DNA from: an uncultured Gammaproteobacteria bacterium
GTDB taxonomy: Bacteria > Pseudomonadota > Gammaproteobacteria > GCA-001735895
Length of the DNA stretch: 52,014 nucleotides
Direction of reading: 5' to 3'
NCBI GenBank assembly: GCA_947259305.1
Contig: CAMYML010000001.1
Coordinates: 1-52,014, forward strand
Made by a program: the position numbers and the translations under genes. Shown here in pieces: positions 8,785-18,070 of the stretch. Numbering within the stretch: the first letter of the stretch is position 1; each line of letters opens with the position of its first letter. Under the pieces are notes generated by a model. That model saw only the letters and a program-made list of their open reading frames with translations. It was not told the origin of the DNA and searched no databases.

Positions 8785-9711
8785 GTGTCGCGCTATCAAA
8801 ACAATAACCTGCTCGGCATCGGCCTGATGATGCTGGCGATGTTGCTGTTCGAAGTCATGGACGCGGTCGCCAAGTGGCTGGTCAGCGCGGAGATGTCGGC
8901 GATCCAGGTGATCGCGGTGCGCAGCTGGATTCTCGTGATCCTGATTCCGCTGATTCTCGGGCTTCGGGGAGAACTGTCGGAACTGGTTACCCGGCAGCCC
9001 CTGCAGCACGCGGTGCGCGGGGTGATCGGATTTTTTGCGCCTTTCACTTTTTTCACTTCGCTTAAAACCCTGCCCCTGGCCGATGCGACCGTGGTATTTT
9101 TCAGCGCCACCTTTATCCTCACCGCGGCTTCGGCAATCTTCCTCAAGGAGCGGGTCGGCATACATCGCTGGAGCGCCGTCGTGATCGGATTCGCGGGCGT
9201 CGTCATTGCGATGAACCCACAGGGCGGAGGTCCGTTCGGCTCTTATCTGCTGGTGCTTTGCGCGGCCTGTATCTACTCGATGATTTTTATCTACGGCAAG
9301 CAGCTGTCGAAGCGGGACTCGGTGATTCTACTGGTATTTTCTCTGCAGCTGGGCATGGGCGTCGCGGCGACCGCCGCGTTACCCTGGGTCTGGGTTCCCC
9401 TCGAGCCCTCGGCGCTGGGGCAGCTATTCCTGATGTCCGCTATCGCGCTGATCGCGCACTATGCTTTCGCCGCCGCCTTTGCGCGGGCCGATGTATCGGC
9501 GTTGGCGCCGTTTGAGTATACCGCGCTGGTCTGGGCGACAATCATCGGCTACGTCATCTGGCGTGAGATACCTTCAACCGAGGTCTGGATTGGAGCGGCA
9601 ATAATTATTTCCTGTGGACTCTATGTCATCCACCGCGAATCGTTGCGCCACAGGGCTGAAAATAGCAAGCGGGGCTCTAACCCAAAGCCAACCGGGTTGA
9701 GTGACAGATGA
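8785..9711 (+). CDS. EamA (DMT superfamily) transporter
   Basis: Predicted 308-residue inner-membrane protein with about ten hydrophobic helices and two EamA repeats. Visible hallmarks are LGIGLMMLAMLLFEVMDAVA at the N-terminus, LPLADATVVFFSATFILTAA, and APFEYTALVWATIIGYVIW near the end. Family members are mostly exporters of amino acids or other metabolites; the substrate is unknown here. It starts at GTG 8785, with GGAG ten bases upstream. The 3' end overlaps the next EamA gene by four bases (ATGA), so the two exporters are probably co-translated. The C-terminal tail after residue 285 is polar and cytoplasmic. Confidence 0.85.
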   Translation: MSRYQNNNLLGIGLMMLAMLLFEVMDAVAKWLVSAEMSAIQVIAVRSWILVILIPLILGLRGELSELVTRQPLQHAVRGVIGFFAPFTFFTSLKTLPLADATVVFFSATFILTAASAIFLKERVGIHRWSAVVIGFAGVVIAMNPQGGGPFGSYLLVLCAACIYSMIFIYGKQLSKRDSVILLVFSLQLGMGVAATAALPWVWVPLEPSALGQLFLMSAIALIAHYAFAAAFARADVSALAPFEYTALVWATIIGYVIWREIPSTEVWIGAAIIISCGLYVIHRESLRHRAENSKRGSNPKPTGLSDR

Positions 9712-10637
9712 GCGTATCTTCCAGCCTGTTCGGCGGGCGTCGCGACCATCCCGTGCTCGGGATAACGACTTTCGTCGGCAACCTGCTGCTGATGGCGCTG
9801 CTCAGCGCGGCCGTACGCGAGCTGGTCAATCGTCAGTATCCGTTGAGCGAGGTACTGTTGTTGCGTTACCTGTTCGCGAGCCTGTTTTTCTGGATTATCC
9901 TGTTTTCGACCACCGGCCCGGGGGGACTCGCTACGCGCCGTCCGCTCGATCATGCGATCCGTAGCGTTAGCGGCGTCATCAGCCTCGGGCTGTTATATTT
10001 CGCGATCACCCGTATCCCGCTCGCCGACGCCACCGCGCTGGCCTACGCCGCACCGATATTCATTACCTTGTTGTCGATTTTTCTGCTCGGCGAGGTGATT
10101 GGCCTGCGCCGCTGGCTGGCGGTTTTCACCGGATTCGTGGGCGTGCTGCTGATCGCCAGGCCCGAAGCCGGCAGCTGGGATATCGGGGTGATCGCCGCGG
10201 CCGCGTCAGCCTTCACCGGAGCGCTGGTGGCGATCTGGTTGCGCAAGCTCAGCAGTAGCGAAAACCCGGTTGCGATCGGCATTTTTTATAACAACCTCGG
10301 CAGCCTGGCTTGCCTGGTCTGGGTGCTGATGTCCGGCTGGTTGCCGCCACGCGGCGGCGATTTGCTGTTGCTTCTCGGTTTCGGACTGGGCTGCGGGCTG
10401 CAGCAATGGCTGTTGACGATATCTTTTCGTTACGCGCAGGCCAGCCTGCTGGCGCCTTTCGAGTACCTGGCGATGGTATTCGCCGCGATTGTCGGCTTTG
10501 TCTTCTGGGGTGAAGTGCCGGTATTGACCACCTGGATCGGCGCCGCGGTTATTGCCGCCAGTGGCATGTTTATCTTTCGGCGTCGGCAAAAGTCGATGCA
10601 AGCGGACAAATCGGTGGAGCCGGTTGTCATTGAGTAA
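9708..10637 (+). CDS. EamA (DMT superfamily) transporter
   Basis: Predicted 309-residue, ten-helix membrane protein with two EamA domains. Typical motifs are ITRIPLADATALAYAAPIF in repeat 1 and SLLAPFEYLAMVFAAIVGFV in repeat 2. It begins at ATG 9708 inside the stop region of the preceding EamA gene and overlaps the TTG start of the broken MFS gene by eight bases. The arrangement suggests an operon of two EamA exporters and one MFS carrier. The first two products are related but clearly diverged, so this is not a recent duplication. The substrate cannot be assigned. Confidence 0.85.
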   Translation: MSVSSSLFGGRRDHPVLGITTFVGNLLLMALLSAAVRELVNRQYPLSEVLLLRYLFASLFFWIILFSTTGPGGLATRRPLDHAIRSVSGVISLGLLYFAITRIPLADATALAYAAPIFITLLSIFLLGEVIGLRRWLAVFTGFVGVLLIARPEAGSWDIGVIAAAASAFTGALVAIWLRKLSSSENPVAIGIFYNNLGSLACLVWVLMSGWLPPRGGDLLLLLGFGLGCGLQQWLLTISFRYAQASLLAPFEYLAMVFAAIVGFVFWGEVPVLTTWIGAAVIAASGMFIFRRRQKSMQADKSVEPVVIE

Positions 10638-11784
10638 CATACGCCTGACGCTGCTGGGGTCGATGCTGGTCACCTTCGTGCTCGGCTCGGTACACGCGTT
10701 TTCGGTTTTTCTGGTGCCGCTCGAATCCCTGTTGCAACAGCCGCGCTCCGAAATCAGCCTGATCTACTCGTTCGCGCTGGTTGCGCTGACGCTGGCGGTG
10801 CTGCTTGGCTACCGGATATACGGCCTGTTGCCGGCATGGTTGCTGGTGCTGTGCACCTGCCTGCTGGCCGCGGCCGGGCTGGCGCTGGCCGCGCTGGCGG
10901 TAAACTGGTGGATGTTGTTCGTGGGTTACAGTCTTGCCTTCGGTTTCTGCAACGGCATCGGCTACGGTTACAGCCTGCAGTTGGTCGGACGGGTGATGCC
11001 ACAAATCAGGGGATTTGCGATGGGCGCCGTAACCGCGGCCTAAGCGGTTGGCTCGATCGTGTTCGCCAAGATCTTCGCCTGGCGCATCGCGGCCGCATCG
11101 CTGCAGTCGGCGCTGTTAACCATTGCCATTGTTCTCGTCTGTTGCGGGCTGCTGGCCGCGCTGATGCTGTGGATCTCCGGGGCAAGCTACGGCCGGCCAG
11201 CGGATGACGACCATCGGTCGGGTAGTGTGATCGATCGCGTCAAGGTCGCACAGTTCTGGCTGGCCTACATGGCAAGCGTGTTTGCCGGGTTGATGGCGAT
11301 TGGTCATGCCGTCGGTATTGCCCTGTCTAAAGATGCCGGCCCCGAACTCGCAACGCTGGCGGCGATCACGATTGGTATCGGCAGCGCGCTGGGCGGATTT
11401 CTCGCCGGCTGGCTGGTCGACCGCTGGCCGGTTACGCGGCTGCTGGTCGGGTTACCGCTGGTCGCGGCGCTCGCGCTGCTGGTGATCAGCCTTACGCCAA
11501 ACGCGCCGATTGTCGTTGGTCTGCTGTCGCTGGTGGGATTTTCATACGGCTCGATCATCGCCGTTTACCCGGTTGCGATCGCCAATTATTTTACTGTCCG
11601 CGGACCGCAGGCCTATGGCCAGGTTTTTACCGCCTGGGGTTTTGCCGGCCTGGTAGCGCCGTGGAGCGCGGGCCTGATTTACGATCTGCGCGCGGATTAC
11701 GAACTGGCGATGATCATCGCCGCGGTCATCGCCCTTGGCTCGGCTGTATGCGCCGCCTGTTTCAGGCTCGAGCGGGCGGCTTGA
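10630..11784 (+). pseudogene. MFS transporter interrupted by an in-frame TAA
   Basis: The frame from TTG 10630 encodes a 12-helix major facilitator protein resembling the oxalate/formate antiporter-like branch, but codon 138 is TAA at 11041-11043. The sequence continues in the same frame without any indel: GAVTAA, stop, AVGSIVFAK, then the second half to 11784. The first half carries LLGSMLVTFVLGSVHAFSVF, and the second contains the D-R motif (LVDRWPV) and further helices. One base change (TAT or TAC to TAA) would explain it. The second half has little other damage, so the mutation is recent or a sequencing error. TAA is not a known selenocysteine or pyrrolysine codon. An ATG at 10663 is an alternative start. 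Confidence 0.8.
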
Positions 11785-11928
11785 GCGCACGCGCGGTACA
11801 CGGGAAAGACGGCTTGCGGTTGCATTCACAGGCGTAAATCGCGGCTTCGCGATGGCAGCGTTGCGCCCCTGGCGGAATTTTACTGTCATTGTTGCAATGC
11901 CCGGGGCGATGATGTTCCAATCGAAGTC

Positions 11929-12825
11929 ATGCCACAACAATCAAATTTACTGGGCTGCCTGTGGATGCTGGCCGGAGGACTGCTGTTTGTTGCCGTTACC
12001 GTGCTGGTGCGTCATCTGGGCTCGGATTTGCCGGCGATCGAGGCGGCTTTCATCCGCTACCTGATCGGCGTCGTGCTGGTGCTGCCGATGATCTGGCGCA
12101 TGCGCTGGCGCGGTATCAGACCAGGCAGTTTCAAGCTTTATTTGGTCCGCGGCCTGCTGCATGGCGTCGCGGTGATGCTTTGGTTCTACGCGATGGCTCG
12201 CATTCCGCTGGCGGAAGTGACCGCGATCGGTTTTTCGACACCGGTGTTTACCGCGCTCGGCGCCATCCTGATTTTTCGTGAACAGATCAGGGCGCGCCGC
12301 ATGCTGGCAATCGCGGCAGGATTCATCGGTACCCTGGTTATTTTGCGGCCGGGGTTTCAAACCATCGAACCAGGCTCGCTGGCGCAGTTGATCGCGGCCT
12401 TCCTTTTTGCCGGGTCGTTCCTGCTGGCGAAGAAGATGACCCAGCGCGAGAGTTCGGGCGATATCCTGGTGATGCTGACGATTTTCTGCACCCTGGCGTT
12501 ACTGCCCGGCGCGATCTATTACTGGCACCAACCGACGCTGGTCGAAGTCGGCTGGCTTGCACTGGTCGCGGTTTTTGCCACCACCGGGCACTATGCGATT
12601 ACGCGCGCGATCTCGTATGCGCCGCTGACGGTGACGCAGCCGCTGTCATTCCTGCAGCTGGTCTGGGCGATTCTGTTCGGCTACTGGTTGTTTGACGAGG
12701 TGCCGGATACCTGGGTCGTGATCGGTGCGTCGATGATTGTGGTCGCCGTCAGTTATCTCGCGCACCGCGAAGCGATGGCGGCGCGGCGCGACAAGGTCCA
12801 GGCCGCAGCTTCGGCGCCGGGTTAA
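11929..12825 (+). CDS. EamA (DMT superfamily) transporter
   Basis: Predicted 298-residue inner-membrane protein with ten helices and two EamA repeats; MARIPLAEVTAIGFSTPVFT is the typical end of the first repeat's third helix, and TVTQPLSFLQLVWAILFGYW is its counterpart in the second. It starts at ATG 11929 after a 144-base gap that follows the MFS pseudogene and contains a small perfect hairpin (ATCGCG-GCTT-CGCGAT, 11838-11853). It is separated from the two upstream EamA genes and likely has its own promoter. The substrate is unknown; metabolite export is the usual role. Confidence 0.85.
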   Translation: MPQQSNLLGCLWMLAGGLLFVAVTVLVRHLGSDLPAIEAAFIRYLIGVVLVLPMIWRMRWRGIRPGSFKLYLVRGLLHGVAVMLWFYAMARIPLAEVTAIGFSTPVFTALGAILIFREQIRARRMLAIAAGFIGTLVILRPGFQTIEPGSLAQLIAAFLFAGSFLLAKKMTQRESSGDILVMLTIFCTLALLPGAIYYWHQPTLVEVGWLALVAVFATTGHYAITRAISYAPLTVTQPLSFLQLVWAILFGYWLFDEVPDTWVVIGASMIVVAVSYLAHREAMAARRDKVQAAASAPG

Positions 12826-12846
12826 GCTGCGCTGGCCAGGCCCCTG

Positions 12847-13545
12847 TTACCTTGCCCCGGCTGCCAGCAGAATTTCCACCATTTCCCGGTAACCGTGGTT
12901 ACGCGCCAGCTGCAGGGGCGTCGTGCCGAGCCCATCCGGCAGGTTGACGTCGGCGCCGCCATCGACCAGCGTTTTCAGGGTCGCGGTATGCCGTGCCCCG
13001 CCATCGCCGAGTACGATGGATTCGATCAGCGCCGTCCAGTTCAGATTGTTGACATGATCCAGCGGCGCGCCCGCTGTTATCAGGGTTTGTACGATTTCCA
13101 CGTGTCCGAGATGCGCCGCGGCGATCAGCGCGGTGCCCTGGTAACGGCTGGTGACATTGCCGGGTTTGCAACCCAGCTGTAGCGCCAGGCGCATGGTTGC
13201 AAGATCGTTTGCGACCGCGGCAATGGTTACGATGTCGTAATAATCCCGTTCGAGCGCATTCGCATCGGCGCCGGCAGCGACCAGCTTGCGCATCGCCGCG
13301 TGGTTTCCGAGGTAGGCCGCGACATGCAGGGCGCTGCGGCCGTAACTATCTCGACGGTCGACATCGGCTGCTGACCTCAGTTGCCGCTCGAGAGCGACCG
13401 CATCCTGTTGCGCCACGGCGCGGAACAGGCCCTGGTAACCGGCTAACTCGGCGGCATTGGGCGGAGTTTGTGCGGGACCTATCGACGGCCAGGCAAGACT
13501 TGCCAGCAGCACAGCCAGTGGACAGATGCGGCGACTATGAAACAA
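12847..13545 (-). CDS. Exported ankyrin-repeat protein
   Basis: Predicted 232-residue protein with a signal peptide (about 1-25, ending GPAQ) followed by five to six ankyrin repeats. Clear repeat cores include GRSALHVAAYLGNHAAMRKL, GTALIAAAHLGHVEIVQTLI and TTPLQLARNHGYREMVEILL. Ankyrin repeats mediate protein binding; in bacteria such small periplasmic ankyrin proteins often accompany enzymes, but a partner cannot be read from sequence. It starts at TTG 13545 because the signal sequence begins right after it. It lies 19 bases downstream of the class V aminotransferase-like gene on the same strand, so it is probably the last gene of a three-gene operon. It converges on the EamA gene with a 21-base gap. 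Confidence 0.8.
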   Translation of the reverse strand: MFHSRRICPLAVLLASLAWPSIGPAQTPPNAAELAGYQGLFRAVAQQDAVALERQLRSAADVDRRDSYGRSALHVAAYLGNHAAMRKLVAAGADANALERDYYDIVTIAAVANDLATMRLALQLGCKPGNVTSRYQGTALIAAAHLGHVEIVQTLITAGAPLDHVNNLNWTALIESIVLGDGGARHTATLKTLVDGGADVNLPDGLGTTPLQLARNHGYREMVEILLAAGAR

Positions 13546-13564
13546 TGCCAGCCCGCGCGCCGTT

Positions 13565-14803
13565 TTATCCGAGCGCCGAGTCCAGCGCCCGCAAAATCCG
13601 GTTGACGTCTTGCTGGTTGCCGTAATGCACCAGCGACAGGCGCACGACGCCGTCGTCCGGGTCGATGCCGAGATCGGAGATCAGTCGATGCGCGTAAAAG
13701 TTACCGTGCTCGCTGCCGATAGCGGCATCCTGCAGCTTGTGCGTCAGCGACTCGGCGCTTTGCTTGAGCGGCCTGAACGCGATTGTCGGCGCACGGTCGT
13801 TGTCGCGGGTGTGGGATTTGCCGAGCAAGTGCACATCCGCGTGCTGCTGCAGAAAGTCGAGGATCGGCGCCGCCAGCTCGTTTTCATGTTGCAGGATCAG
13901 CTGATGGATATCGTCCAGGCGCGCATTGCGGCTGCTGTCGCTGTCGCCGAAATGATGCCGGTGCAGCGCATCGAAGTAATCCAGCACGCCGGCGCAGCCG
14001 GCGACCTGCGCATGCTGCGGTCCGGCGGGATTGAAATCCTTGGCGGGGTTGCCGCTGTTGAAGTAGTGCGCCTGAGATGTCAGGTCGCCGTGGATATCGC
14101 GCTTGACATACATCAGGCCCTGATGCGGTCCGAACACCTTGTACAGGCTGAAGGCGTAGCCATCGACGCCCAGCGCCTTCATATCCGAAATATGATGCGG
14201 CGCATAGGCGACCGCGTCGACGAAAACCCGGGCATTGTTGCCCGCCTTGATGGTTTTGACGATTTCGGTAACCGGGTTCACGCTGCCGATGATGTTCGAG
14301 CAATGCGTGAAAAACACCCAGCGGGTATTGTCACGCAGTAGCGGAAACAGGGCTTCGATATCCAGTAACCCGGTGTCGGACTCGACTTCCCACTGGCGGA
14401 TGGTAACGCCTTTTTCATGCGCCTTGCGCCGCCAGACGCCGCTGTTGGCTTCGTGATCCTGGTTGGTGACGATGATTTCGTCGCCGGGCATCCACAGGTC
14501 GCCGATGGCCTGCGCCATGACGTAGGTATTGATCGATGTGGAAGGCCCGATGGTGAGTTCGCTGCGATCGATGTTGAGGGCATCGGCCCAGCCCTGGTAA
14601 GCACGGTCCATGGCCTCGCCCGCCTCGGCCGAGGGTTGGTAGCGCGAATAGGGCTGCACGCGCGTGTGATGATTGTAGTGTTCCAGCACCTGGTTGGCCT
14701 GGTTGCAGACATAGCTGCCGCCAGCGTTGCAGGCGAATACGAATTCGGGGTCGTCGGCCAGTTGATCGAATTGCGACCTGACAAAGTCGATGTCGAGTTT
14801 CAT
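13565..14803 (-). CDS. Class V aminotransferase / cysteine desulfurase-like protein (VC1184-type)
   Basis: Predicted 412-residue PLP enzyme of the fold-type I class V family. The PLP lysine is probably Lys222 in FSLYKVFGPHQGLMYV. Other family signs are IGPSTSINTYVMAQA, VTNQDHEANSGVWRR and VFVDAVAYAPHHI. It best resembles the cysteine-desulfurase-like VC1184 group, which is not the housekeeping IscS/SufS, and a sulfur-transfer cysteine loop is not evident. The substrate is therefore open. The start is ATG 14803 with AGGGAG upstream. It follows a choline-kinase-like gene by 21 bases and precedes the ankyrin gene, suggesting one transcript. Confidence 0.8.
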   Translation of the reverse strand: MKLDIDFVRSQFDQLADDPEFVFACNAGGSYVCNQANQVLEHYNHHTRVQPYSRYQPSAEAGEAMDRAYQGWADALNIDRSELTIGPSTSINTYVMAQAIGDLWMPGDEIIVTNQDHEANSGVWRRKAHEKGVTIRQWEVESDTGLLDIEALFPLLRDNTRWVFFTHCSNIIGSVNPVTEIVKTIKAGNNARVFVDAVAYAPHHISDMKALGVDGYAFSLYKVFGPHQGLMYVKRDIHGDLTSQAHYFNSGNPAKDFNPAGPQHAQVAGCAGVLDYFDALHRHHFGDSDSSRNARLDDIHQLILQHENELAAPILDFLQQHADVHLLGKSHTRDNDRAPTIAFRPLKQSAESLTHKLQDAAIGSEHGNFYAHRLISDLGIDPDDGVVRLSLVHYGNQQDVNRILRALDSALG

Positions 14804-14824
14804 AGATTGCTCCCTGAGATTGAC

Positions 14825-15709
14825 TCAATGGTAGTTGTTTTTAAACTCGGCATAAACCGTTTCGAAGCGCGCCAGGTTTTTTTGCGTGTAGTCGGCGAAA
14901 TCCATCTCGACGCGGGAATACAGTTCCGACACCATCGACCACATGGTTTCGCGCAGTAGCGAGGCGCATTTCATCGCATGGTAGCTGGCGAGCCGCGCCC
15001 GGTCGGGGCTCGCGCCGAAATACTGTTGCAGCATGCCAAGCTCCTGCGCCGCACTGAGCTCATTGTTCGAAGCCAGGTTGGACAGGTCGAACAGCGGGCT
15101 GTTGAAGCCGGCGTAGTCAAAATCGATGAGCCAGATTTTGTCGCCATCGTCGATAAAATTGGCCGGCAACAAATCGTTGTGACCGAATACGATTTCCACT
15201 GGCCCGACCGCGGCTTCGAGATCGCTGGCGATCCTGGCCAGTTCAGGCAGCCTCGCGGCATGCGCGCTGTCGCCCCGGGCTAACAGGTTGTGGTAGTGGC
15301 GTAGTACCTGGAACACCCAGAACATGACCGCGATCTGGTTAAAGCGTTGCGGCAGTTGGTGATGAAAACGCTGCAGCAGTTCGACGATACGTTGCAGATT
15401 GGCCTCGATACGCACATCGGCTTCGTCGAACACTTTGCCGTCGACGAATCTGACGACCAGGATGCCGTCTTCGTGGTAAACCAGCTCCGGACTGACGCCG
15501 ATTTCGAAGGCGGCCTGGCAGCTGGCAACTTCATTGCGCCGCGAAATGAGGTGCACCGGATCATCCTCGCCCAGGCGCACGACGTAGTTTGCGGCAGCGT
15601 CACCGACCTTGAAATTGAGGTTGGTCATGCCGCCACTCAGGGGTTCGATTCTGACCTCGCCTTGCCAGCAGGGCAGCCTGGCGATGCGTTTTTCAGCGGA
15701 ATCAGTCAT
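14825..15709 (-). CDS. Choline/aminoglycoside kinase-family phosphotransferase
   Basis: Predicted 294-residue cytoplasmic kinase of the APH/choline kinase fold. Visible motifs are the glycine-rich LSGGMTNLNFKV near the N-terminus, the catalytic loop GHNDLLPANFI (Brenner-type HND) and the metal-binding LIDFDYAG. This pattern is closest to choline/ethanolamine kinases and LicA-like enzymes, which phosphorylate small amino-alcohols; the exact substrate is inferred only at family level. ATG 15709 is preferred over a TTG six bases upstream. It leads an apparent operon with the class V aminotransferase-like and ankyrin genes, and is divergent from the dioxygenase-like gene with about 50 bp between starts. 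Confidence 0.8.
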   Translation of the reverse strand: MTDSAEKRIARLPCWQGEVRIEPLSGGMTNLNFKVGDAAANYVVRLGEDDPVHLISRRNEVASCQAAFEIGVSPELVYHEDGILVVRFVDGKVFDEADVRIEANLQRIVELLQRFHHQLPQRFNQIAVMFWVFQVLRHYHNLLARGDSAHAARLPELARIASDLEAAVGPVEIVFGHNDLLPANFIDDGDKIWLIDFDYAGFNSPLFDLSNLASNNELSAAQELGMLQQYFGASPDRARLASYHAMKCASLLRETMWSMVSELYSRVEMDFADYTQKNLARFETVYAEFKNNYH

Positions 15710-15759
15710 GCTCAACCGGCTCTGGATCTCGATCGAGGCATGATAGCATCGACGCCATC

Positions 15760-16557
15760 ATGCGCAATCACGCGGAACAATTCTTTGCCCGGGGCTGGTG
15801 CCGGTTTGACTTCGATCCACGGCTCGATAGCTGGGTTCGGGCGGCGCTCGCGGCCGCGCGCGCAACCCTCAGCGATCCGCGGCAGGAGAAGTGGCTGCGC
15901 TATCAGGGCACCTGGTTCGCCGGCGTCAATGCCCTGCCCAACGATGCCTGTGGCGAGGTTGACGGCAGCGGCCCGCTGCGCGGCGCGGCGCTCGATTTTA
16001 TCGCTGCTGAACTTGGCTTGCGCGATTTTGCCTGGGATGCGGCGCAGGTTTCGATCTGCTATCCGGGCTATCCTTTGCCAATGGCGGGCGAAAGCCCGGG
16101 CAAGGCGCGCTATCGACGCGAGTTCGATGCCGCGCATGTCGATGGCCTGCTGCCCGAAGGCCCGGACCGGCGGCGCCATCTGCGCGAGTATCACGGGTTT
16201 ATTCTCGGTGTTCCAATGGTCGAATTCGATGCTGCCGCCTCGCCTTTTGTGGTCTGGGAAGGTTCTCAGGAAATCGTGCGCGCCGCCTTCAGCCGACGAT
16301 TTGCCGGGCTGGCGCCCGGGCTGTGGGGCGAGCAGGATATTACCGACGTTTATCATGCGGCCCGCAGGCAGGCTTTTGCCGAATGCGAGCGGGTGGAGGT
16401 GCATGCCCGACCCGGTGAAGCCTTTATCGCTCACCGGCTGGTGCTGCACGGCATGGCGCGGTGGCGCGAGGGCGCTGTCGCCGGCGCTGATGGGCGCATG
16501 ATCTGTTACTTCCGGCCGGATCCTTTTGGTCCTTACGAGTGGCTGAACAATCCCTGA
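15760..16557 (+). CDS. Phytanoyl-CoA dioxygenase-like (2OG-Fe(II)) protein
   Basis: Predicted 265-residue cytoplasmic protein. A possible iron-binding facial triad is visible: AAHVDGLLP supplies HxD (about 127-129) and FIAHRLVLHGMARW supplies the distal histidine (about 229), with a later R in MICYFRP that could bind 2-oxoglutarate. The arrangement fits the phytanoyl-CoA dioxygenase/2OG oxygenase superfamily, but overall similarity to characterised enzymes is weak from memory. The substrate is unknown. It starts at ATG 15760. It is divergent from the kinase gene and converges on the VOC gene; a small palindrome (TTTACT-ctg-AGTAAA, 16565-16579) lies between them. Confidence 0.6.
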   Translation: MRNHAEQFFARGWCRFDFDPRLDSWVRAALAAARATLSDPRQEKWLRYQGTWFAGVNALPNDACGEVDGSGPLRGAALDFIAAELGLRDFAWDAAQVSICYPGYPLPMAGESPGKARYRREFDAAHVDGLLPEGPDRRRHLREYHGFILGVPMVEFDAAASPFVVWEGSQEIVRAAFSRRFAGLAPGLWGEQDITDVYHAARRQAFAECERVEVHARPGEAFIAHRLVLHGMARWREGAVAGADGRMICYFRPDPFGPYEWLNNP

Positions 16558-16611
16558 TATAAAGTTTACTCTGAGTAAATTCTACTGTTGTTAAGGTCGA
16601 ACGGTATTGAG

Positions 16612-17256
16612 CTAGGTTAAGTACAGCAGCCCCTTCGGAGTTTCAATCATGGCCGACAGGTAGGGAGCCTGGTCATCCGCCAGGGCTTCGACCTGCACCA
16701 GGTGGCTGGCGTCCATCGCGTCGAGCCGTTCGGCGACCCAGTGCGGGCGATTGTGATATATCGTCAGCGCGTGCAGTATGCAGTCGAGATCAGCCATAGC
16801 GCGCGACGGGTGTGGCGAGCTATGCCATTGAATGCAGTAGGGCAGCATGCCGCCAGCAAGCAGGCGCCCGTCGTCGGGCAGCGCAATTTCCCATTTCAGG
16901 TTATCGCGGCTGAGCGCGGTCGGGGTGCCGATATCGAAGCCGGTGCTGGCAACCAGATGACGAATGTCGGGGGTATTCATCACCCAGGTGATCAACCGCG
17001 GCTGCTGTTTTAGCGCGGCCCGCAGCAACGCATTGTCGAGCCCGAACCAGCGCGGATGCCTCGGCGCCCGGGCCTCTGGATCGATCGCGATGACTTCGAG
17101 GTAGGCATCGTTTGCCAGCTGCATCAGGTGATTGTGAGTACCCATGGTTTGATGGAAGCCACCTTTGGGCACATCGACGCCGAGGGTAGCCCGCAGGTAG
17201 TCGACCCCCTGTTGCAACGAATCGGCAGCGATGACGATGTGATCGAGTTGATTCAT
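16612..17256 (-). CDS. VOC-superfamily glyoxalase-like domain protein
   Basis: Predicted 214-residue cytoplasmic protein. It starts MNQLDHIVIAADSLQQGVDY and continues with HQTMGTHNHLMQL, YLEVIAIDP and PYCIQWHSS, the pattern of the Glyoxalase_3-type (glyoxalase-like) domain within the vicinal-oxygen-chelate superfamily. Metal-ligand candidates are His6, the GTHNH histidines and a glutamate in YLEVIA. Members are mostly uncharacterised, so no reaction can be assigned. It begins at ATG 17256. It is divergent from the dienelactone hydrolase gene with about 85 bp between them. Confidence 0.8.
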   Translation of the reverse strand: MNQLDHIVIAADSLQQGVDYLRATLGVDVPKGGFHQTMGTHNHLMQLANDAYLEVIAIDPEARAPRHPRWFGLDNALLRAALKQQPRLITWVMNTPDIRHLVASTGFDIGTPTALSRDNLKWEIALPDDGRLLAGGMLPYCIQWHSSPHPSRAMADLDCILHALTIYHNRPHWVAERLDAMDASHLVQVEALADDQAPYLSAMIETPKGLLYLT

Positions 17257-17330
17257 GTCAGCATGTTAAATCACGGCGCTACCTGTTAACAGTATTACGG
17301 GGTAGAATTTCGCTATTCGAAGCAGCAGCG

Positions 17331-17336
17331 AGGTGA
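17331..17336 (+). promoter_or_regulatory. Ribosome binding site deciding the dienelactone hydrolase start
   Basis: AGGTGA lies five bases before ATG 17342. It makes that ATG a better start than the in-frame GTG at 17333, which overlaps this motif. Confidence 0.6.
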
Positions 17337-17341
17337 CAGCG

Positions 17342-18070
17342 ATGAATATTTTGACCAATCGAATCGAATACGCGGTGGGCGATACCAATCACCAGGGTTA
17401 CCTGGCTTACGATGACGAAATAAGCGAGGCGCAACCCGGAATTCTGATCGTCCACGAGTGGTGGGGGCTCAACGAATATATCGTACGCCGCGCGCACATG
17501 CTCGCCGAACTGGGTTACGTCGCACTCGCGCTGGATATGTACGGCGCCGGCCAGATCGCGGCCGATCCGGGGCAGGCCGGAGAATTGATGAACGGCGTTT
17601 TGAACGACATGGAAGCCGGTACTGCGGCCCTCAGGGCGGGTTACGACCTGCTGCTCGACCAGGTTGGCGTCGATCGCACCCGCAGTGGCGCAATCGGTTA
17701 CTGTTTCGGCGGCGCGATGGCGCTACACATGGCGCGTATCGGCATACCCTTGTCCGCGGTCGCCAGTTTTCATGGCGCCCTGGGATCTTTCCATACTGCC
17801 GATGCGGGCAGTATTCATGCCAAAATCCTGGTTTGTCACGGCGCCGCCGACTCGATGGTAAGCCTGGACGAGCTCGAGGGGTTCAAGCAGGAAATGGATG
17901 CCGCGCAGGCCGATTACGAAGTGCTGCTCCTCGATGGGGCCAAACATGGTTTCAGCAATCCGCAGGCCGACGTCAACGCAGAAAAATACGGCATCGATCT
18001 GGGTTACCAGCAGCAGGCCGACGAAAAATCCTGGGCCGCGATGCAGGCCCTGTTCAAGCGGGTATTCTGA
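17342..18070 (+). CDS. Dienelactone hydrolase-family protein
   Basis: Predicted 242-residue alpha/beta hydrolase. The catalytic triad can be placed at Cys121 (GYCFGGAMAL), Asp170 (GAADSMV) and His202 (GAKHGFSNP), spacing that closely matches classical dienelactone hydrolase. VHEWWGLNEYI near residue 40 is the typical oxyanion/active-site loop of the family. Real dienelactone hydrolysis belongs to chloroaromatic degradation, but many homologues act on other esters and no aromatic-degradation genes are nearby, so the substrate is uncertain. Its stop codon overlaps the pdxH start by one base (TGATG). Confidence 0.88.
   Translation: MNILTNRIEYAVGDTNHQGYLAYDDEISEAQPGILIVHEWWGLNEYIVRRAHMLAELGYVALALDMYGAGQIAADPGQAGELMNGVLNDMEAGTAALRAGYDLLLDQVGVDRTRSGAIGYCFGGAMALHMARIGIPLSAVASFHGALGSFHTADAGSIHAKILVCHGAADSMVSLDELEGFKQEMDAAQADYEVLLLDGAKHGFSNPQADVNAEKYGIDLGYQQQADEKSWAAMQALFKRVF

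Noticed and set aside
11041..11043. Programmed read-through or recoding at the MFS stop
   Set aside because: The codon is TAA, not TGA or TAG, and I see no recoding structure after it. Mutation is simpler.
15347..16501. 384-codon plus-strand frame across the kinase and dioxygenase-like genes
   Set aside because: It crosses two genes with better coding evidence in other frames and has no domain pattern.
17458..18069. Apparent N-terminal extension of PdxH across the dienelactone hydrolase gene
   Set aside because: The extension is arginine-rich out-of-frame reading of the hydrolase; PdxH begins naturally at 18070.
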